64,000 nt of DNA from Primorskyibacter aestuariivivens (lineage in GTDB: Bacteria; Pseudomonadota; Alphaproteobacteria; Rhodobacterales; Rhodobacteraceae), in contig NZ_JAQIOZ010000022.1 of assembly GCF_028023675.1 (NCBI RefSeq), positions 1-64,000 of the forward strand, written 5' to 3'. Below the pieces are notes generated by a model. It worked only from the letters and a program-made list of their open reading frames with translations, was not told the DNA's origin and made no database searches. Shown here one piece after another: positions 42,509-50,232 of this stretch. Positions within the stretch are counted from its first letter, which is position 1, and each line of letters opens with the position of its first letter. The translations under genes were made by a program, and so were the position numbers.

Positions 42509-43762
42509 CTAACGCAGCGACCGGCCTTTCAGAATGGCATCTGGCCCGAACCGCGCGCGAATGCGGTCCGTCGCGCGTTCGGCCTCGGCACGTTTTCCGG
42601 CATCGGGGTCAAGCAGGTCCGGCGCGCGGTCGGCCTCGCTTGCATCGACGAGATGTGAAATCCCGCAGCCAAGTAGCCGGTAGGGGCCTTTGTCATCAAC
42701 CTGATCGAACAACATGCGCGCGGTGCGATAGATCGTGTCGGCCATTTGCGTCGCGTCCCGCAAGGAAAGGCGGCGGGTCAGGATCTGGTGATTGGCCTGT
42801 TTCAGCTTGAGCGTCACGACGCGTCCGGCTTTGTCCTTGGCCTTGGCCCGGTCCGCCACCTTTTCCGCCATGCGCCAGAGATGCCCATCCAGAAGATCGG
42901 GGTCCGACGTATCCTCGAAAAATGTCGTTTCATTCGAGATTGATTTCACCGGTGCATTGGCGGAGACGCGCCGCGCATCCAGCCCGCGTGCCAGATGCCA
43001 GAGCCGCGTGCCCATGGAGCCGAACCGCGCGGTCAGGTCCCGTTCGTCCCAGCGTTTGAGGTCGGTGAAGGTGCGGATGCCCGCGCGGTCGAGCGATTCC
43101 TGCGCGGCGCTGCCCACGCCCCAGATCAGGCGCACGGGTTTGTCGGCCAGAAAAGACGCTGTCTCGGCCTTGCCGATCACGGAAAACCCGTGCGGTTTGT
43201 CCAGATCCGAGGCGATCTTGGCGAGAAACTTGTTGTGGCTCAGCCCGATCGACCCGGTGAGGCCCAATTCGTCCCGCATCCGCCGGATCAGGCGCGCCAG
43301 CATGATGGCGGGTGGGTGGCCATGCAAGCGCTGTGTGCCTGTCAGGTCCATGAAAGCTTCGTCCAGCGACAGGGGTTCGACCACCGGGGTCAGTTCGTCC
43401 ATCATGGCGCGGATCGCGCGGGAGGCGTCCACATAGGCCTGCATGCGCGGCTTGATCACCACCGCATCGGGACAGAGCTTGAGCGCCTGAAACATCGGCA
43501 TGGCCGAGCGCACGCCGCGAATGCGCGCGACATAGCAAGCAGTCGAAACCACACCGCGCCGCCCGCCGCCGATGATCACGGGTTTCCCGGCAAGGCTGGG
43601 ATCATCGCGCTTTTCGACGCTGGCATAAAACGCATCGCAGTCCATATGCGCGATGGACAGCTCCCAAAGTTCGTCATGCGCAACAACGCGGCGCGACCGG
43701 CAGGCGGGACAGGACAGGCCGGTGTCAAATTCGGTCAGGCAATCGCGGCATAGGGCAGGCAT
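42509..43762 (-). CDS. dinB: DNA polymerase IV with an N-terminal zinc ribbon
   Basis: A 417-residue Y-family translesion polymerase. The polymerase core starts with IAHMDCDAFYASVEKRDDP and has the catalytic SLDEAFMDLTG, followed by the helix-hairpin-helix thumb (LIWGVGSAAQESLDRAG) and the little finger. Before the core is an extra 38-residue segment with CRDC-X9-CPAC (Cys5, 8, 18, 21), a zinc-ribbon signature absent from E. coli DinB. ATG 43762 is chosen; ATG 43768 is equally possible. Confidence 0.93.
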   Translation of the reverse strand: MPALCRDCLTEFDTGLSCPACRSRRVVAHDELWELSIAHMDCDAFYASVEKRDDPSLAGKPVIIGGGRRGVVSTACYVARIRGVRSAMPMFQALKLCPDAVVIKPRMQAYVDASRAIRAMMDELTPVVEPLSLDEAFMDLTGTQRLHGHPPAIMLARLIRRMRDELGLTGSIGLSHNKFLAKIASDLDKPHGFSVIGKAETASFLADKPVRLIWGVGSAAQESLDRAGIRTFTDLKRWDERDLTARFGSMGTRLWHLARGLDARRVSANAPVKSISNETTFFEDTSDPDLLDGHLWRMAEKVADRAKAKDKAGRVVTLKLKQANHQILTRRLSLRDATQMADTIYRTARMLFDQVDDKGPYRLLGCGISHLVDASEADRAPDLLDPDAGKRAEAERATDRIRARFGPDAILKGRSLR

Positions 43763-43844
43763 GAGCATAAACCGGATCAAGTCGGGTGCAGTGGGGCTGG
43801 GTCTCGACTATATAGGGCAAGAGGCAGGCAAGCACGTGGAATTC

Positions 43845-44270
43845 ATGTCAGACGACCATATCGTTGGGGCCAAGCTGGCGTTGTTTCTGGGCGGCGCGCT
43901 GCTGGTGATCCGGCGTGATGACGACCCGGACATTCCGTGGCCCGGTCATCTGGACCTGCCCGGGGGCGGGCGCGAGGCGGGCGAGACCGCCGAGGTCTGC
44001 GTGCTGCGCGAAACCCGCGAAGAGGTGGGGCTGCGCCTTGGCGTTGATGCGTTGGTCTATCGCCGGGACTACACGCGCCCGCATGGCACGGTTGCGTTTT
44101 TCGCGGCTCACTTGCCAATCGATGCTGCCGGGCAGGTCGTCTTTGGTGATGAGGGACAGGGGTGGATGCTCATGGCCGCCGGAGATTTCGTAGCGTGCGA
44201 CGATGCGGTGCCGCATTTTCGCGAACAGGTGGCGGCATATCTTTCGCATCTTTCCGGAGCAGGGCGATAG
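43845..44270 (+). CDS. Nudix hydrolase
   Basis: A 141-residue hydrolase with a complete Nudix box GX5EX7REUXEEXGU, read as GGREAGETAEVCVLRETREEVGL. The family cleaves nucleoside diphosphates linked to other groups; the substrate cannot be deduced here. ATG 43845 gives a compact domain; GTG 43836 and ATG 43761 are in-frame alternatives. It is divergent from dinB, which could suggest nucleotide-pool protection. Confidence 0.88.
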   Translation: MSDDHIVGAKLALFLGGALLVIRRDDDPDIPWPGHLDLPGGGREAGETAEVCVLRETREEVGLRLGVDALVYRRDYTRPHGTVAFFAAHLPIDAAGQVVFGDEGQGWMLMAAGDFVACDDAVPHFREQVAAYLSHLSGAGR

Positions 44271-44415
44271 GGCGTGAATCCTTTAAACAGCGCGATTTGC
44301 GACATCCTGTCACGAGCGTCGATTCCCGGTCTCCGGGGGGTGGCAAACCTGAATATAAAATATATCTCCGTTTTGGAATGTGAACCAAGGCAACACCCCA
44401 CAAGGAGACACTCGC

Positions 44416-45066
44416 ATGGGTCTGCGCATCAACGATATCGTACCGAATTTCACCGCTAAAACAGATCAGGGCAGCATTACGTTTCACGACTGGATCGGTG
44501 ACAGCTGGGTCATCCTGTTTTCGCACCCCAAGGATTTCACCCCGGTCTGCACCACCGAATTTGGCGCTGTCGCCCAGCTGGCTGCGGAATGGGAGCAGCG
44601 CAACACCAAGGTGATCGGCCTGTCGGTGGACGGCGTGGACGAACACAAGGAATGGAAAAGCGATATTGAAAGCTTCTCGGGCGCGCCCGCCGTTTTCCCG
44701 ATCATCGCTGACGAAGATCTGGCGGTGTCCAAGCTCTTCGATATGCTGTCCGCCGAGGCCTACCTGCCCGATGGGCGCACGGCAGCGGACAGCGCCTCGG
44801 TCCGCTCGGTCTTTATCATCAGCCCGGACAAGAAAGTGCAGTTGATCATGACCTATCCGATGTCGGTGGGCCGGAATTTTGCCGAGGTACTGCGTGCACT
44901 GGACGGGCTGCAGGCCACATATGGCACGCCGATTGCCACCCCGGCCAACTGGGAAAAGGGTCAGGATGTGATCGTGGCGCTGTCCCTGACGGACGAACAG
45001 GCCCGCGAAAAATTCGGTGAGATCGACGTCAAGCTGCCTTACCTGCGGACCACCAAAGCGGCCTGA
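44416..45066 (+). CDS. 1-Cys peroxiredoxin (Prx6 type)
   Basis: A 216-residue peroxidase reducing H2O2 and organic peroxides. The peroxidatic Cys45 is in the motif PKDFTPVCTTE. No resolving cysteine is visible, and the long C-terminal domain (RALDGLQATYGTPIATPANW, then LPYLRTTKAA) is typical of the Prx6 group. AAGGAG nine bases upstream fixes the start. A strong terminator at 45099 shows it is transcribed alone. Confidence 0.95.
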   Translation: MGLRINDIVPNFTAKTDQGSITFHDWIGDSWVILFSHPKDFTPVCTTEFGAVAQLAAEWEQRNTKVIGLSVDGVDEHKEWKSDIESFSGAPAVFPIIADEDLAVSKLFDMLSAEAYLPDGRTAADSASVRSVFIISPDKKVQLIMTYPMSVGRNFAEVLRALDGLQATYGTPIATPANWEKGQDVIVALSLTDEQAREKFGEIDVKLPYLRTTKAA

Positions 45067-45098
45067 GCTGCCCCGATCTCTTGGTCACGAAGGATACG

Positions 45099-45131
45099 AG
45101 CCCCCGGAACCCATGGTTTCGGGGGCTTTTT
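45099..45131 (+). terminator. Rho-independent terminator after the peroxiredoxin gene
   Basis: AGCCCCCGGAAC (45099-45110) pairs with GTTTCGGGGGCT (45116-45127), one G-T pair included, and is followed by four more T residues. Confidence 0.92.
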
Positions 45132-45304
45132 GCCGCCTGTTCAACGTCCGCGCGGCCAATCCGGCCGGGTATCGGCGTTGCGGCCCGCGACGACGTGAGA
45201 CGCTTCAAATAAAATCGGCGCGGCTTTGATCATAGGCCGCCCCATGGACATGGGCGCACCGATTTCCTATCGCTCTACGAGGATGGATTGAGCGAGGATA
45301 CGGT

Positions 45305-46348
45305 ATGGTCAGGCAATCGGCGTTTGAAATAGGCGGGGTCAAGGTCGCCCCGGGTGCGCGTCAAACTGTCGAACTGCCGGTCAGCCAGATGCCCGACCAT
45401 ACGCCGGTGACCATGCCCGTCCATGTGGTGCATGGGCGGCGCGCGGGACCCGTGATGTTTGTCTCTGCCGCCATCCACGGGGATGAGGTGATCGGCGTCG
45501 AGGTTGTGCGCAGGCTCTTGCGGGCCTCGCCCGTGTCGCGTCTGGCGGGCACTTTGTTGGCCGTGCCGCTGGTCAACTCCTTCGGGTTCCTCAACCATTC
45601 CCGCTATCTGCCGGACAGGCGCGACCTCAACCGGTGTTTTCCGGGGCATCCCTCCGGATCGCTGGCGGCGCGGCTTGCGCATCTTTTCATGACCGAGGTG
45701 GTGGCGCGCAGCGATATCGGCATTGACCTGCATTCCGCCGCGATCCGGCGCGAGAACTTGCCGCAGATCCGCCTGACGCCCGGCAATGCGCGGTTGGAAG
45801 AACTGGGCCGCGCCTTTGGCGCACCGGTCATGCTGCAATCCAAGCTGCGCGAGGGGTCGCTGCGCATGGCAGCCGAAGAGCAGGGGGTTGATGTGCTGCT
45901 CTACGAGGCGGGCGAGGGGCTGCGCTTTGACGAATACGCGGCGCGGGCGGGCGTGTCGGGCATTCTGAGGGTCATGAACGCGTTGAAGATGATCGGGGCC
46001 AAAGGTGTGCCCCGGGCCAAGGGGCGTCCGCTGGCGTCGGAACGCTCAAGCTGGTTCCGCGCGCCGCTGGGCGGGCTTTTGCGAACTTACCGGACCATCG
46101 GGGACCTGGTCGAGCCGGGCGAGGTTCTTGGCGTCGTCTCGGACCCGTTTGGCGACGTGGAAACCGAGGTGATCAGCGACATGGCGGGGATCATCATCGG
46201 GCGCACAAACATGCCCGTGGTCAATGAGGGCGACGCGCTGTTTCACATTGCGCTGACCCCATCGGCCCGGGTGGCCGAGGCGGTGGTGGATGAAATGTCG
46301 GCCCAGCGCGAGGCCGCGCCGCTGTTTGACGAGGATGAGATTATCTGA
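45305..46348 (+). CDS. Succinylglutamate desuccinylase / aspartoacylase family protein
   Basis: A 347-residue zinc hydrolase of the AstE/ASPA branch of M14. The metal site is visible as AAIHGDEVIG (His, Glu) and IDLHSAAI (His), with DLNRCFPG between them. The C-terminal part (GGLLRTYRTIGDLVEPGEVLGVV) is the barrel-like domain found in this subfamily. Some relatives act on ectoine- or doubly acylated amino acid substrates, so the substrate is open. The ATG at 45305 is preceded by GAGGATAC. Confidence 0.87.
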   Translation: MVRQSAFEIGGVKVAPGARQTVELPVSQMPDHTPVTMPVHVVHGRRAGPVMFVSAAIHGDEVIGVEVVRRLLRASPVSRLAGTLLAVPLVNSFGFLNHSRYLPDRRDLNRCFPGHPSGSLAARLAHLFMTEVVARSDIGIDLHSAAIRRENLPQIRLTPGNARLEELGRAFGAPVMLQSKLREGSLRMAAEEQGVDVLLYEAGEGLRFDEYAARAGVSGILRVMNALKMIGAKGVPRAKGRPLASERSSWFRAPLGGLLRTYRTIGDLVEPGEVLGVVSDPFGDVETEVISDMAGIIIGRTNMPVVNEGDALFHIALTPSARVAEAVVDEMSAQREAAPLFDEDEII

Positions 46349-46358
46349 GGAGCAGCGT

Positions 46359-46382
46359 GGTGGGCGGGACTGCCCACCCTAC
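46359..46382. repeat. Dispersed GGTGGGCA palindrome, fifth copy
   Basis: GGTGGGCG-GGAC-TGCCCACCCTAC lies in the short gap between two convergent genes. One stem base differs from the other copies. Confidence 0.88.
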
Positions 46383-46395
46383 GCCGGTACCGGTA

Positions 46396-47349
46396 TCAGG
46401 CCGGTTGGCGCAGCACGCGCGGCACCTTGAATTCGACGTTTTCCTGTGCGGTTTCAACTTGCTCGACCCGTACATCATAGCGGTCGCGGAACGCGTCGAT
46501 CACCTCGTTCACCAGCACTTCGGGGGCGGACGCCCCTGCAGTGATCCCAACGGAGGTGATACCATCAAGCGCGCGCCAGTCGATATCCGTGGCGCGCTGG
46601 ACCAGTTGGGAATAGCTGCAGCCCGCTCGCGCCCCGACCTCGACCAGCCGTCGCGAGTTGGACGAATTCGGCGCGCCCACCACCAGCATCGCGTCGCATT
46701 TCGACGCCATCGCCTTGACCGCGTCCTGACGGTTGGTCGTGGCATAGCAGATGTCTTCCTTGTGCGGTCCGACGATGTTGGGGAACCGCGCCTGAAGTGC
46801 CGCGACAATCCCCGCCGTGTCATCGACCGAGAGCGTCGTCTGCGTGACAAAGGCAAGCCGGTTCGGGTCGCGCACCTCGACATGCGCCACATCGGCTTCG
46901 GTTTCGACCAATAGCACATCACCGTCGGGCAATTGTCCCATTGTGCCCACGGTCTCGGGATGCCCCGCATGGCCGATCATGATGATTTGCAAGCCATTTT
47001 CGGCATGGCGTTGCGCTTCGATATGCACTTTGGACACCAAAGGACATGTGGCATCGACATAGAGCATCTCGCGCCGCGCGGCTTCGGCTGGGACGGATTT
47101 CGGCACGCCATGGGCGGAAAAGATCACCGGACGGTCGTCGGGGCAATCTTCCAGTTCCTCGACAAATACCGCACCCTTACGGCGGAGATCGTCGACAACA
47201 AATTTGTTATGCACGATCTCGTGGCGCACATAGACCGGCGCGCCCCATTTCCCGATCGCCATTTCGACGATCTTGATGGCGCGATCCACGCCTGCACAAA
47301 ACCCGCGCGGGGCCGCGAGATAGAGGGTCAGGGTGGGTTTCTCAGTCAT
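46396..47349 (-). CDS. ispH: 4-hydroxy-3-methylbut-2-enyl diphosphate reductase
   Basis: A 317-residue iron-sulfur enzyme performing the last step of the MEP isoprenoid pathway. Family marks: [14 protein letters not shown] with cluster Cys18, IFSAHGVP, the second cluster cysteine in [34 protein letters not shown], and the third cysteine region near [10 protein letters not shown] with GAPNSSNS. The start at 47349 gives the expected length. The gene is convergent with the desuccinylase-family gene and divergent from a cytochrome c gene. Confidence 0.96.
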   Translation of the reverse strand: MTEKPTLTLYLAAPRGFCAGVDRAIKIVEMAIGKWGAPVYVRHEIVHNKFVVDDLRRKGAVFVEELEDCPDDRPVIFSAHGVPKSVPAEAARREMLYVDATCPLVSKVHIEAQRHAENGLQIIMIGHAGHPETVGTMGQLPDGDVLLVETEADVAHVEVRDPNRLAFVTQTTLSVDDTAGIVAALQARFPNIVGPHKEDICYATTNRQDAVKAMASKCDAMLVVGAPNSSNSRRLVEVGARAGCSYSQLVQRATDIDWRALDGITSVGITAGASAPEVLVNEVIDAFRDRYDVRVEQVETAQENVEFKVPRVLRQPA

Positions 47350-47503
47350 GTTGGCGTCCTTTGGGGCGACCTTGGAAGTTGGCCCGGAGGTAATACGTTG
47401 CGGGCGCTTCGTCCAGTGAGACGGGCGCTCACAGGGTGGTGAATTGACCTTCCCCCATGGGAAGCTTCGAATTGAGGGCAAATACCATGAAGCGGAGACT
47501 ACA

Positions 47504-47965
47504 GTGAAACGACTGATTTGGATGGGCCTTGTTGCCGTGAGCGCCGCGCCTGTATGGGCCGAAGGCAAACCGGAGGATGCAGCAGGGTTATTTCCCTATT
47601 GGGACGCGCAGCAGGTCCAGATTGGCGAAACGCTTTATGCCGAGAACTGTGCGGCCTGCCATGGTGCCGAGCTTGAAGGCGAGGAGGACTGGCGCTCCCG
47701 TAATCCCGACGGTGGGTTTCGCGCCCCGCCGCATGATGAAACAGGCCACACCTGGCATCATCCGGACGCGCAGCTCTTTGCGATCACCAAATTTGGGACC
47801 GAAGTGGTCATGGGTGGTGCCGTGCAATCGGATATGGCCGGGTTTGGCAAGATCCTGAGCGATGAGGAGATTTTGGCGGTTCTTGGCTATATCAAGGCGT
47901 CGTGGCCGGAGCGGATCATCGCGCGTCACAACGAGCTGAATCGGCGCTTCGAAGCATCGCAGTAA
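47504..47965 (+). CDS. Periplasmic c-type cytochrome
   Basis: A 153-residue exported cytochrome of class I type. After a signal peptide of about 19 residues (cut after PVWA) a single CXXCH heme site occurs as [13 protein letters not shown] methionine in the [15 protein letters not shown] segment is the probable axial ligand. The GTG start at 47504 has GGAGA upstream. Redox partner unknown; relatives are often encoded near copper or oxidase genes, but none is adjacent here. Confidence 0.85.
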   Translation: MKRLIWMGLVAVSAAPVWAEGKPEDAAGLFPYWDAQQVQIGETLYAENCAACHGAELEGEEDWRSRNPDGGFRAPPHDETGHTWHHPDAQLFAITKFGTEVVMGGAVQSDMAGFGKILSDEEILAVLGYIKASWPERIIARHNELNRRFEASQ

Positions 47966-47993
47966 CGGTCCCGATTCCCGATCCGGACACCGG

Positions 47994-48021
47994 CCCGAAA
48001 TCTTTGGAGGATTTCGGGTTT
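47994..48021 (+). terminator. Terminator hairpin after the cytochrome c gene
   Basis: CCCGAAATC (47994-48002) and GATTTCGGG (48010-48018) form a perfect 9-bp stem with a 7-base loop, followed by TTT. It runs up to the convergent stop codon. Confidence 0.75.
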
Positions 48022-48452
48022 CAAATCTGCGCCGTGATCCAGGCCAGAACGATGTAGCGTCCGGTCTTGGCAATTGTGACCAGCACCAGAAACAACCAGG
48101 CCGGCGTGCGCAACACGCCGGCGATCACCGTGAACGCGTCTCCGAACGGGGCCCAGCTGAGCAACAGCGTCCAGACGCCCCACCTCGCATACCACCGCTC
48201 GGCACGTGCCATTTGTGCCTGCGACGCCGGATACCAGCGGCGTCCTTCGAAATGGGCGGCCCAGCGTCCCAGAACGTAATTTACGCAAGCCCCAAGCGTA
48301 TTTCCGACGCTGGCCCACAGGACCAGCGCCGCAACCGGCACGTTCCCGGCCTTTTGCATCGCGACGAAAACGATTTCCGACTGAAAGGGCAGGATGGTCG
48401 CGGCCCCGAACGCAGCGGCAAAGAGCGTGATGAGTGACGTCAGCTCAGCCAA
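48021..48452 (-). CDS. YqaA-type membrane protein
   Basis: A 143-residue membrane protein of the YqaA branch of the SNARE-associated/DedA superfamily. It has about four hydrophobic segments, LPFQSEIVFVAM, the VGNTLGACVNYVLGRW segment with the conserved glycine-asparagine pair, and a late SWAPFGDAFTVIAGVLR motif. Members are small inner-membrane proteins, possibly lipid or ion transporters. It shares its terminator with the cytochrome c gene. Confidence 0.82.
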   Translation of the reverse strand: MAELTSLITLFAAAFGAATILPFQSEIVFVAMQKAGNVPVAALVLWASVGNTLGACVNYVLGRWAAHFEGRRWYPASQAQMARAERWYARWGVWTLLLSWAPFGDAFTVIAGVLRTPAWLFLVLVTIAKTGRYIVLAWITAQI

Positions 48453-48486
48453 GGTTCGGGTCCGGACCTAGAGTGCGGGCGCGTTA

Positions 48487-49056
48487 TCAGCCCGCAGCCG
48501 CAGATGCTGAGCGGTCTTCTACATGTTCACGCGGCGGGCGGCCGATCACGTCGCGCAGCCCATCCAGTTCGATAAAGTTGTCGGCCTGACGGCGCAGTTC
48601 ATCGGCGATCATCGGCGGTTGGCTGCGAATCGTCGAGACCACCGAAACGCGCACGCCCTGACGCTGGAGGCTTTCCACCAGCGGCCGGAAATCCCCATCT
48701 CCGGAAAACAGCACGATATGATCCACGCGCGGTGCAAGCTCCATGGCATCGACGGTCAGTTCGATATCCATGTTGCCCTTGACCTTTCTGCGGCCCTGGC
48801 TGTCGGTATATTCCTTGGCCGGCTTGGTCACCATGGTAAAGCCGTTATAGTGCAGCCAATCCACCAATGGCCGGATCGGGGAATATTCCTCGTTTTCCAG
48901 AAGCGCCGTATAGTAGAAAGCGCGCAGCAATTTCCCACGCCGGACAAATTCCTGCCTGAGGAGCTTGTAGTCGATGTCAAACCCAAGAGCTTTTGCCGCA
49001 GCGTATAGATTGGAGCCGTCGATGAACAGCGCGAGCCGTTCGTCCTTGTAAAACAT
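48487..49056 (-). CDS. NYN-domain protein (LabA/DUF88 type)
   Basis: A 189-residue protein of the PIN-like NYN nuclease family. The conserved acidic residues are visible: FIDGSNLY near the N-terminus, KGNMDIELTVDAM in the middle, and FSGDGDFRPLVESL. Such proteins are predicted metal-dependent RNases. The MFYKDERLALFIDG start has GAAGGA upstream. It is divergent from folK. Confidence 0.9.
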   Translation of the reverse strand: MFYKDERLALFIDGSNLYAAAKALGFDIDYKLLRQEFVRRGKLLRAFYYTALLENEEYSPIRPLVDWLHYNGFTMVTKPAKEYTDSQGRRKVKGNMDIELTVDAMELAPRVDHIVLFSGDGDFRPLVESLQRQGVRVSVVSTIRSQPPMIADELRRQADNFIELDGLRDVIGRPPREHVEDRSASAAAG

Positions 49057-49142
49057 AAATTGTCCTTCCAAAAGTGGCCCCGTCCTGCTTTGTGAGTGAA
49101 AAATACGCAGCGAGCCTACACTAAAATTAGAGAAATTCGTCC

Positions 49143-49751
49143 GTGTCGCAAGAGCAAGTTCAACAGAAAAACTCAGGAAAATGCAGCCCTAGCGAGAATA
49201 TCGCCTTAATTGCGTTGGGCGCGAACCTCGATTCACCGTCCGGGCCGCCGATTAAATCCCTTCCATTGGCCATTGAGGCGCTTTCGGATGCGGGGGCAAT
49301 GATTCGTGCGCGGAGCCGGTTTTACGGAACGCCCTGCTTTCCGGCAGGCGCCGGGCCCGACTATGTCAATGCGGCGATTGCGGTTGGCTGGACGGGGTCT
49401 GCCCACGCTTTACTTGGCCTGCTTCACGAGATCGAGGCGCGCTTCGCACGGCAAAGGACGGAGCGTTGGGGCATGCGCACCCTGGACCTAGATCTCATTG
49501 CGTTTGGCGCGACGGTTCTGCCGGATGCTGCGACCTATACGCATTGGCGTGATCTTCCGCTTGGGGCCCAGATGACCGAGACTCCGGGCCAGTTGATCGT
49601 GCCGCATCCGCGTTTGCAGGACCGGGCGTTTGTCCTTGTCCCACTGATGGATGTGGCGCCGGATTGGAGACACCCTGTGCTGGGGCAAACCGTGCGGGAC
49701 ATGCATGACGCGCTGCCCATCTCAGAGCGGGATGAGATAAAACCCCTGTGA
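49143..49751 (+). CDS. folK: 2-amino-4-hydroxy-6-hydroxymethyldihydropteridine diphosphokinase
   Basis: A 202-residue HPPK that transfers pyrophosphate from ATP in folate synthesis. Motifs: ALGANLDSP near the N-terminus, SRFYGTPCFPAGAGPDYVNAA, the catalytic RWGMRTLDLDLIAFG, and the closing VPHPRLQDRAFVLVPLMDVAP. The N-terminal 18 residues are polar and probably disordered. The start is GTG 49143. The PTR1-like reductase at 2816 could belong to the same pteridine pathway. Confidence 0.95.
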   Translation: MSQEQVQQKNSGKCSPSENIALIALGANLDSPSGPPIKSLPLAIEALSDAGAMIRARSRFYGTPCFPAGAGPDYVNAAIAVGWTGSAHALLGLLHEIEARFARQRTERWGMRTLDLDLIAFGATVLPDAATYTHWRDLPLGAQMTETPGQLIVPHPRLQDRAFVLVPLMDVAPDWRHPVLGQTVRDMHDALPISERDEIKPL

Positions 49752-49854
49752 GATGGCAAAAACCTGTGCGATCATCCGGAAACGCGCTTGTCAAGAGGTT
49801 TGATCCGCTTTATGTACCCGTCCTTCAAGCAGATATTGCCAGACGGAGATTCCC

Positions 49855-50208
49855 ATGGCCCGCGTGACGGTAGAAGATTGCGTTGACAAGGTTCCGAACC
49901 GGTTCGAGCTGGTGATGCTCGCCGCACACCGTGCGCGCGAAATCTCCGCCGGTGCCGCGATCACCGTGGATCGGGACAATGACAAGAACCCTGTCGTGTC
50001 GCTGCGCGAGATCGCCGAGGAAACCCAGAGCGTCGAAGACCTGCGCGAGCGCATGATCGAGAGCAACCAGACCCAGATCGAAGTGGACGAGCCCGAAGAG
50101 GACGCCATGGCGCTGCTGATGGGGGCCGAGCCCGACAAGCCGCAGGATGATGACATGTCCGAGGAAAAACTCCTCCGGGCGCTGATGGAAGCTCAAGGCC
50201 AGGGGTAA
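49855..50208 (+). CDS. rpoZ: DNA-directed RNA polymerase omega subunit
   Basis: A 117-residue omega subunit assisting RNA polymerase assembly. Residues 1-60 are conserved ([31 protein letters not shown]), with an acidic C-terminal extension. It precedes rsh by 24 bases, the usual arrangement, and begins the conserved block running to recO. A GGAGA ribosome site precedes the ATG. Confidence 0.96.
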   Translation: MARVTVEDCVDKVPNRFELVMLAAHRAREISAGAAITVDRDNDKNPVVSLREIAEETQSVEDLRERMIESNQTQIEVDEPEEDAMALLMGAEPDKPQDDDMSEEKLLRALMEAQGQG

Positions 50209-50232
50209 GCCCGGCCCTGGTAGGGACGCGCG

